Below, piece after piece: positions 23,663 through 28,624 of a stretch of 28,624 nucleotides of DNA. How positions within the stretch are numbered: position 1 is the first letter of the stretch; every line of letters begins with the position of its first letter. Both the position numbers and the translations under genes were made by a program. A model generated the notes under the pieces. That model worked only from the letters and a program-made list of their open reading frames with translations. It was not told the origin of the DNA and did not search any database. Source of the stretch: Mucilaginibacter_A sp964236465 (GTDB lineage Bacteria > Bacteroidota > Bacteroidia > Sphingobacteriales > Sphingobacteriaceae); contig CAXSBZ010000040.1 in assembly GCA_964236465.1 (NCBI GenBank), positions 1 through 28,624 on the forward strand, read 5' to 3'.

Positions 23663-25066
23663 ATGAAATACAAATTAACCTCTATCTACAAAAAACTTTT
23701 AGCCGATACAGCTACGCCGGTAAGTATTTATTTAAAGCTACGCGATGTTTTCCCAAACAGTTTACTGTTAGAAAGTTCAGATTATCACAGCCGCGAAAAT
23801 AGCACGAGCTACATTTGCTGCGAACCGATTGCGGGGATGATTTTGCAAAACGGAACGATGACGAACCGCTATCCCGATGGAACGCAGCAGGAATTTGCAC
23901 CCGGAACTTTTGATGCCGTTGCACATATTGAAAGTTTTTTGAAAATGTTTGAGACCAAGGATGCACCGCTAAAAATTGCGTCCAATGGTTTGTTTGGTTA
24001 TTTTTCGCATGAAATGGTGGAACATTTTGAAACCATCAAACTCAAAACCGAAGAAGATTACCGCGGCATCCCAACCATGCAATACTTCGTTTATCGGTAT
24101 ATAATTGCCATTGATCACTTTAAAAACGAACTTCATATTTTTGAAAACCGGTTGGAAAACGATCCGCAGCCTTCCGGTTTGGAGCGCATCCAATACCTTA
24201 TCCAGAACAAAAACTTTCCCGAATATCATTTTAACCTCAACGGAGAAGAAACCTCTAACCTGAAAAATGAAGAGTTTATCGGCATTGTAGAAAAAATGAA
24301 GCAGCATATTTTGCGCGGCGATGTTTTCCAGATTGTGCCTTCCCGAAACTTCAGCCAGCCTTTTCAGGGTGATGAATTTAATGTTTACCGTGCGTTGCGT
24401 TCCATCAACCCGTCGCCGTATTTGTTTTATTTTGATTACGGCAACTTTAAAATTTTCGGTTCCTCACCCGAAGCACAGATCACGATCAAAAACCGGCTTG
24501 CCACGATTTATCCGATTGCCGGAACTTTTAAACGTACTGGCGACGATGAAAAAGATGCACAATTAGCACGTGCATTAGAAAACGACCCGAAAGAATCCGC
24601 AGAACATGTGATGCTGGTAGATTTGGCGCGAAATGATTTGAGCCGCCACTGCACCAATGTAGAAGTAAAAGCTTTTAAAGAAGTGCAGTATTATTCGCAT
24701 TTGATCCATTTGGTTTCGCGGGTTTCGGGCAAAATAAAACCCGGCGTGCCCACTTTTAAAGTTGTGGCCGATACTTATCCCGCAGGAACTTTGAGCGGCG
24801 CGCCAAAATTCCGGGCGATGGAATTGATCGACGCTTACGAAAAAGGCAAACGCAGTTTTTACAGCGGAGCAATTGGTTTTTTGGGTTTTAACGGAGATTT
24901 TAACCACGCCATCATTATCCGTTCTTTTTTAAGCAAAGCAAATGTGCTGCATTACCAGGCCGGTGCCGGGATTGTGGCCGATTCTGTGCCGATAAGCGAA
25001 CTGAACGAAGTCAACAATAAAGTAGCCGCTTTGCGCAAAGCACTCGAAACCGCAGCCGAAATTTAA
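23663..25066 (+). CDS. trpE: Anthranilate synthase component I
   Basis: The protein is 467 residues from the ATG at 23663. A longer frame from GTG at 23639 is possible but would start inside the terminator stem, so the ATG is preferred. LLESSDYHSRENSTSYI near residue 30 contains the LLES motif that binds feedback tryptophan. The chorismate-binding core shows GDVFQIVPSRNF, SPEAQITI, YPIAGTFKRTGDDEKD, AEHVMLVDLARNDLSRH, PAGTLSGAPKFRAMELIDAYE and YSGAIGFLGFNGD. TrpE with TrpG makes anthranilate from chorismate and glutamine. It leads the operon trpE-trpG-trpC and is expected to be controlled both by attenuation and by feedback. Confidence 0.95.
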   Translation: MKYKLTSIYKKLLADTATPVSIYLKLRDVFPNSLLLESSDYHSRENSTSYICCEPIAGMILQNGTMTNRYPDGTQQEFAPGTFDAVAHIESFLKMFETKDAPLKIASNGLFGYFSHEMVEHFETIKLKTEEDYRGIPTMQYFVYRYIIAIDHFKNELHIFENRLENDPQPSGLERIQYLIQNKNFPEYHFNLNGEETSNLKNEEFIGIVEKMKQHILRGDVFQIVPSRNFSQPFQGDEFNVYRALRSINPSPYLFYFDYGNFKIFGSSPEAQITIKNRLATIYPIAGTFKRTGDDEKDAQLARALENDPKESAEHVMLVDLARNDLSRHCTNVEVKAFKEVQYYSHLIHLVSRVSGKIKPGVPTFKVVADTYPAGTLSGAPKFRAMELIDAYEKGKRSFYSGAIGFLGFNGDFNHAIIIRSFLSKANVLHYQAGAGIVADSVPISELNEVNNKVAALRKALETAAEI

Positions 25067-25084
25067 CTCGATAAAAGAAGTATC
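25067..25084 (+). repeat. Dispersed 12-mer filling the trpE-trpG gap
   Basis: The whole 18-base gap CTCGATAAAAGAAGTATC, from the trpE stop to the trpG ATG, is one copy of the motif (core 25072-25083). Its AGAAG could also serve as a weak ribosome-binding site. Confidence 0.75.
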
Positions 25085-25714
25085 ATGACCAATCCAAAAA
25101 TTTTAATCATCGACAATTACGATTCTTTCACTTACAACCTCGTTCATTTAGTAAATGAATTAGGACTGGAATGCGAAGTTTGGCGCAACGACCAGTTTAA
25201 GCTGGAAGAGGTGGAAGCTTTTGACAAGATCATTTTATCGCCGGGGCCGGGAATTCCTTCCGAAGCCGGTTTGTTATTAAAAGTGATTGAAAAATATGCC
25301 CCTAAAAAAAGTATTTTCGGCGTGTGTTTAGGCCAGCAAGCTATTGCAGAAGTTTTTGGCGGAGAATTATACAATCTGAGTTGGCCGATGCACGGTTTAT
25401 CAACGCCGATAAAAGTGATCGATCCGGAAGAAAAACTGTTTTTTGGTTTGCCGGAAACGTTTAAGGTTGGCCGTTATCATTCCTGGGCCGTATCTAAAAA
25501 AGGTTTGCCTGATGAAATTTTGGTTACGGCAATTGATGAGCAAGACAATTCCATTATGGCTTTGCGGCACAAAACTTATGATGTGCGCGGTGTGCAGTTT
25601 CACCCGGAATCTGTGCTGACAGAACATGGAAAAGCGATTATGCACAATTGGCTGACAGAGGTGGAAACGGAAGCAGAACCAGATTTAGTTGCCAACCATT
25701 TTATTAAATTATAA
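25085..25714 (+). CDS. trpG: Anthranilate synthase component II (glutamine amidotransferase)
   Basis: The 209-residue class I amidotransferase starts ILIIDNYDSFTYNLVHLV. It contains LSPGPGIPSEAG, the nucleophile cysteine in FGVCLGQQAIAEVFGG and the catalytic His-Glu in VQFHPESVLTEHG. It supplies ammonia to TrpE, and the 18 bp gap to trpE implies co-translation. Like many TrpG proteins it may also serve p-aminobenzoate synthesis (PabA); no separate pabA is in the window. The C-terminal tail is slightly longer than usual. Confidence 0.93.
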   Translation: MTNPKILIIDNYDSFTYNLVHLVNELGLECEVWRNDQFKLEEVEAFDKIILSPGPGIPSEAGLLLKVIEKYAPKKSIFGVCLGQQAIAEVFGGELYNLSWPMHGLSTPIKVIDPEEKLFFGLPETFKVGRYHSWAVSKKGLPDEILVTAIDEQDNSIMALRHKTYDVRGVQFHPESVLTEHGKAIMHNWLTEVETEAEPDLVANHFIKL

Positions 25715-25738
25715 GCTTTTTGCTGAAAATATCACTTC

Positions 25739-26524
25739 ATGATTACCATTTTAGACCGGATTGTTGCCCGCAAAGAAACAGAAGTCCAGGCTGCAAAAAA
25801 CAAAACTTCTTATACCAAATTAGAAGAATCAGAATTTTTTAACCGTACGCCGCTTTCTCTTCGTGCGTTTTTATTGGATCCTTCCAAAAGCGGGATTATT
25901 GCTGAGTTTAAGCGGAAATCTCCATCTAAAGGTATCATCAACGATCAGGCAAAAGTTAAACAAGTAACGCAAGCTTATGCTGCGGCTGGCGCTTCGGCTT
26001 TGTCGGTTTTAACGGACAATGCTTTTTTTATGGGCAAAAAATTGGATTTGATCCAAGCACGAAAAGCCAATCAAATTCCGGTTTTGCGCAAAGATTTTAT
26101 GATCGATGAATACCAGATCATCGAAGCCAAAGCATTGGGCGCAGACATCATTTTGCTGATCGCGGCAATTTTATCTCCGCAGGAAATCAAAAAAATGGCG
26201 CAGCTTGCCAAAAGTTTAGGTTTGAATGTTTTGCTGGAAGTGCACAACTTGGAAGAACTGGAAAGAAGCTTGGACCCGCAAATTGATGCCATCGGTGTAA
26301 ATAACCGCAACCTGGCCGATTTTACCGTTTCAGTGGATACTTCTTTTACCCTGATAAAATCCATCCCGAAGGAATTTTTGAAGATTTCAGAAAGTGCGAT
26401 CTCTAACCCGGAAACGATCCGTCAGTTAAAAGAAGTTGGTTTTAACGGTTTTTTAATTGGCGAAAATTTTATGAAAAAAGCTGATCCGGGAGCGGCGATG
26501 AAGGAGTTTGTGGAGAAGATTTAA
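25739..26524 (+). CDS. trpC: Indole-3-glycerol phosphate synthase
   Basis: The 261-residue (beta/alpha)8 barrel shows ILDRIVARKETEVQAAK, IIAEFKRKSPSKGII (catalytic lysine in KRKSPS), ALSVLTDNAFFMG, PVLRKDFMIDEYQIIEAKALGAD, LLEVHNLEELE, IGVNNRNLADFTV and ISESAISNPETI, all standard for TrpC. It converts carboxyphenylaminodeoxyribulose phosphate to indoleglycerol phosphate. It starts 24 bp after trpG. trpD, which usually lies between trpG and trpC, is absent, and no trpF/B/A follows. A dispersed 12-mer lies inside it (26337-26348). Confidence 0.95.
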   Translation: MITILDRIVARKETEVQAAKNKTSYTKLEESEFFNRTPLSLRAFLLDPSKSGIIAEFKRKSPSKGIINDQAKVKQVTQAYAAAGASALSVLTDNAFFMGKKLDLIQARKANQIPVLRKDFMIDEYQIIEAKALGADIILLIAAILSPQEIKKMAQLAKSLGLNVLLEVHNLEELERSLDPQIDAIGVNNRNLADFTVSVDTSFTLIKSIPKEFLKISESAISNPETIRQLKEVGFNGFLIGENFMKKADPGAAMKEFVEKI

Positions 26525-26704
26525 CGGAGAATGTTTTCTTTTTGATGATAGATGGAATTTAATGAATGCCACTATAAACGGAATAGAAGAAATTTTAGTA
26601 GCTATTTATTTAATCTAATGAACGTTGCAGGTGTTAGTAATACTTAGTATTAAACTTGGGTAACTATGTATATTGGGATGTGCTATAAAGGTGCAAAAAG
26701 CCAA
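26525..26704. other. Gap between the trp block and the addiction island
   Basis: This AT-rich gap has no convincing gene or terminator. It contains a small inverted repeat, AATAC/GTATT, around 26640-26652. It marks the change from trp genes to minus-strand accessory genes. Confidence 0.4.
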
Positions 26705-27193
26705 TCAACCATTTGCCTTTTTTTTGTTCAATTCGTCTTGCAATTTTTTAGCGTTTTCAATATTAATTTGCAAAAGTTCATTAAAAACTTGAGCAGGATT
26801 AATAATAGGGACTATTATATTTGCGTATTTGCTTCCAGCAACATTTTTAGATAGGATTGCCCTCATGTGAGTAAACGCTATACTAAATAATGTTTCCAGA
26901 GAATGATCAGGAAATATTATGTTTTTATTTTCATCTAAATATCCAGCTAAATCTTTTATAATAAATCTGGTTAAAACACTGCCGTATAAAAAGCTTATAT
27001 CGGTGTCGGTATCTTTAAAATTTGCAGTAATAACATACTCAACCCAACTATTGGAAATGTCAAACAGAAATATCATTCCATAGCCAAGTTTTATTTTGTT
27101 CTCATCAACATTTACTTGTTCTCGAATAAAAAATCCCGAATCGAGTATTCTCTCTATACCGAATCCAAACGGTTTTTCTGCCTTATTTTCCAT
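26705..27193 (-). CDS. SecB-like chaperone of a toxin-antitoxin-chaperone module
   Basis: The 162-residue protein has no signal peptide or membrane helix. Residues about 10-75 are alternating beta strands (GFGIERILDSGFFI, KLGYGMIFLFDIS, WVEYVITANFKD). A helix-rich half follows: LETLFSIAFTHMRAILSKNVA, then YANIIVPIINPAQVFNELL. This order, with the helix before a PxINxxxxFxELL segment, matches the SecB fold (helix 1, then LPPINFxxLY/F). Length agrees with SecB (about 155). It starts two bases after the stop of the HTH antitoxin gene, in the order of known toxin-antitoxin-chaperone operons such as the mycobacterial HigB-HigA-SecB system. Assignment rests on pattern recognition and context, so a structure search is needed for proof. 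The gene is AT-rich. Confidence 0.55.
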   Translation of the reverse strand: MENKAEKPFGFGIERILDSGFFIREQVNVDENKIKLGYGMIFLFDISNSWVEYVITANFKDTDTDISFLYGSVLTRFIIKDLAGYLDENKNIIFPDHSLETLFSIAFTHMRAILSKNVAGSKYANIIVPIINPAQVFNELLQINIENAKKLQDELNKKKANG

Positions 27194-27195
27194 TA

Positions 27196-27675
27196 TTAAG
27201 CCACTAATACCAAATCCGAATCTTCTTTTTTTAATGATATATCTTGAATTTTATTTCGTTTATACTGAGTAAACGAGTTAATCCCAATTTTTTCATTTTC
27301 CCGCTCATCATCAACGGATTTACCCAAGATATTAGCAATGGCTAAAGGAATTATTCTTTCTTTAAAAATTGACAAATCAGAATTATAATAAGATTTAAGT
27401 TGGTTATCTTCTTTAATTACTTCATCTATTTTATCATATTTAATACGCGGGACAACACCAATCGCCAAACTAATTTCTATTAGTTTTTTTAGTGTGTAGT
27501 TGAAATTACCGTTTAAAATTTGAGAGATATAGCTCTTGTTCACATTTAACCTTTCAGCTAACTCTGTTTGATTAATGTTTTCTCTTTCTAAATATTCAGT
27601 TACCTGTCTGTATAGTTCATTTTGTTCGTACTCAAACCAGTAAGCGGGGTTTTGTAATATCTTTTCTCTTGTCAT
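27196..27675 (-). CDS. HTH (XRE-type) antitoxin with long C-terminal extension
   Basis: The 159-residue protein has a helix-turn-helix domain at about 22-76 (VTEYLERENINQTELAERLN, then NKSYISQILNGNFNYTLKKL), typical of HigA/XRE antitoxins. Such antitoxins are usually about 90-110 residues; here an extra 80 residues follow, mostly charged, ending with a short hydrophobic tail (DSDLVLVA). In toxin-antitoxin-chaperone systems the antitoxin carries a C-terminal chaperone-addiction segment bound by the SecB-like protein, so this tail is a good candidate for one. Its ATG overlaps the toxin stop by two bases (ATGA), so translation is coupled. It probably represses its own promoter through the palindrome at 28066-28083. 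Confidence 0.75.
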   Translation of the reverse strand: MTREKILQNPAYWFEYEQNELYRQVTEYLERENINQTELAERLNVNKSYISQILNGNFNYTLKKLIEISLAIGVVPRIKYDKIDEVIKEDNQLKSYYNSDLSIFKERIIPLAIANILGKSVDDERENEKIGINSFTQYKRNKIQDISLKKEDSDLVLVA

Positions 27676-28061
27676 TTTTTTATTGAATTTAAATACCTTT
27701 TTTTCAATAATCTGAATGCTTTAAAATCTTCATCCTGTGTAGATTTCTTTCCGCCTAACAAGACTAAATTCCCGGTTTCGTCTTTTATTAAATATAGTCT
27801 TAAATCGGCTGTTTTTATTTCGTATTCTTTTACTGTTTCTTTAGTTGGTGTAACATCTCTATACTTTTGTTTTGGCAGACTTCTGAGATTTGCAACATCA
27901 TTCATTCTTGATACTATTGTCAGTAACTGCTGTTCTAAGTTTGAATCTTGTTGAATTTTTCGACAAAAATCATCATAATAACAATATTTGTCTTCAATCA
28001 ACTTGAAAAATTTGATTGTACCAGTTACATTATTAAAAGGTTTCAACACAAATTTACTCAT
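27672..28061 (-). CDS. RelE/HigB-like toxin
   Basis: The 129-residue protein ends with a RelE/ParE-fold signature: LPKQKYRDV, EYEIKTADLRLYLIKDETG, LVLLGGKKSTQDEDFKAFRL and LLKKRYL, which correspond to the last strands and helix of HigB/RelE mRNA interferases. The N-terminal part (KLIEDKYCYYDDFCRKIQQD) is helical and family-typical in size. It would cleave mRNA at the ribosome, inferred from the family. It is the first gene of the triad, ahead of the antitoxin, the order usual for HigBA rather than RelBE. The start lies five bases from a perfect palindrome. Confidence 0.7.
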   Translation of the reverse strand: MSKFVLKPFNNVTGTIKFFKLIEDKYCYYDDFCRKIQQDSNLEQQLLTIVSRMNDVANLRSLPKQKYRDVTPTKETVKEYEIKTADLRLYLIKDETGNLVLLGGKKSTQDEDFKAFRLLKKRYLNSIKK

Positions 28062-28065
28062 ATTT

Positions 28066-28083
28066 GTTTAGTTATAACTAAAC
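28066..28083. promoter_or_regulatory. Perfect 18 bp palindrome, candidate operator of the toxin-antitoxin operon
   Basis: GTTTAGTTATAACTAAAC is its own reverse complement and ends four bases upstream of the toxin ATG on the minus strand. GTTAGTTTAG at 28091-28100 repeats half of it nearby. Position and symmetry fit binding by a dimeric HTH antitoxin. Confidence 0.65.
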
Positions 28084-28216
28084 TTTTTAAGTTAGTTTAG
28101 ATTTTTTCGGCTGATCTCTAAACCTAATAATTTACTTTTTAAGATAGAAGTAACAAAGGCTATTATTGACCCATTAAAGAAAATAGTTTATTTAGGTTCA
28201 CAAAAATGGATAGTCG

Positions 28217-28324
28217 TTATAAATTTTCCAAAATAAGTGTCTTACTGATTCTATAGTTGTTAAACTCAACAATGCGATCTATATCAGTATAAGCTTTCGC
28301 AGATAAAATTACTCGCCGAGCCAA
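28217..28324 (-). pseudogene. Truncated ParE/RelE-type toxin
   Basis: A 35-codon frame from TTG at 28324 to TAA at 28219-28217 reads LARRVILSAKAYTDIDRIVE followed by FNNYR and then an unrelated short tail. The first 25 residues match the N-terminal helix of ParE/RelE toxins (VILSxxAxxDIxxIVEY). The frame overlaps the end of the upstream antitoxin gene by 16 bases, as in intact pairs. Normal toxins are about 95-100 residues, so this one is cut after the first helix and is probably dead. Confidence 0.65.
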
Positions 28325-28536
28325 TGCTGATACTTTTTTTCAAAATCCTGTAAAGTATAAACCCTTCCGGCTGCAACATCTTCCTGGCCTTGCTGAATGC
28401 CTGCTTTCCATTCTGCTGGAATAACAAATAAACCTTCATCTGCAGAAATTAAAGTATTGATTGCAGTAAGGATTTTCTCATCATTCAACTGATCAATTTT
28501 GTAATGAATTTGCTCTTTCAAATCGTTGATACTCAT
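28309..28536 (-). CDS. Antitoxin of a broken type II toxin-antitoxin pair
   Basis: The 75-residue protein begins MSINDLKEQIHYKIDQLNDE and ends EDVAAGRVYTLQDFEKKYQH with a short tail. This is the pattern of small Bacteroidota antitoxins that pair with ParE/RelE toxins: an N-terminal helical dimerisation part and a C-terminal toxin-wrapping helix. Downstream, overlapping by 16 bases, is the stump of such a toxin (28217-28324). It may persist as an orphan antitoxin. Confidence 0.65.
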   Translation of the reverse strand: MSINDLKEQIHYKIDQLNDEKILTAINTLISADEGLFVIPAEWKAGIQQGQEDVAAGRVYTLQDFEKKYQHWLGE

Positions 28537-28559
28537 AATCTAAATGTAGTTTATTTTCT

Positions 28560-28577
28560 CCAATAAAAACAGTATCT
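28560..28577 (+). repeat. Single copy of the dispersed 12-mer (AC variant)
   Basis: CCAATAAAAACAGTATCT contains an exact core at 28564-28575. It lies about 25 bp upstream of the 75-residue antitoxin gene. Confidence 0.6.
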
Positions 28578-28624
28578 TTAAGTTAATAGTTCAATAAAAA
28601 TAATAATTGCTTCCAATTTTATAT

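Noticed and set aside
1..28624. CRISPR arrays, tRNA or rRNA genes, complete insertion sequences
   Set aside because: No regularly spaced repeats, no cloverleaf or rRNA-like stretch and no transposase frame were recognised.

Overview
The window is chromosomal DNA from a member of the Bacteroidota, most likely Sphingobacteriales (Pedobacter or Mucilaginibacter-like). The evidence is a PorX-type response regulator with a PglZ domain, promoters of the TTTG / TAnnTTTG type, an HD-hydrolase gene near lpxD, a tricorn-like protease, a DUF4175-type Gln-rich protein and a remnant of an OMP_b-brl_3-type outer membrane barrel. Assignment to genus is inference.

Layout. 1-490 is the 5' half of lpxD (minus). 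491-2485 interrupts the usual HD-gene/lpxD neighbourhood: it holds two related ~155 bp palindromic MITE-like elements, a frameshifted outer-membrane-protein remnant and a degenerate TraB/GumN-family gene. 2486-8206 carries the HD hydrolase (minus), then porX, tsaE, an alanine dehydrogenase/PNT-family gene and a YihY membrane protein (plus). 8278-12547 carries a tricorn-like protease and a glycosyltransferase (minus). 12844-17603 is a plus-strand cluster (DUF4175-like protein, HATPase, ybeY, glutathione peroxidase), ended by a strong bidirectional terminator. 17652-22874 is minus strand: aat and two secreted amidohydrolase-family proteins. 23022-23462 is a four-helix membrane protein with helix-associated histidines.

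The tryptophan block (23482-26524) begins with a promoter, a 22-residue leader peptide with two Trp codons and a hairpin set that looks like a classical attenuator, followed by trpE, trpG and trpC. trpD is not between trpG and trpC, and trpF/B/A do not follow. Downstream is an AT-rich defence/addiction island on the minus strand: a probable toxin-antitoxin-chaperone triad (RelE/HigB-like toxin, HTH antitoxin with a long C-terminal tail, SecB-like protein), a truncated ParE/RelE-type toxin and its antitoxin.

The least explained signal is a dispersed 12-mer, TAAAARMAGYAT. I count 21 exact copies on both strands. They lie mostly between genes, sometimes as inverted pairs, sometimes touching start or stop codons, and a few lie in frame inside genes. 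Many share an upstream T-rich tract. The pattern recalls DNA-uptake sequences or REP-like repeats, but I do not recognise the motif.
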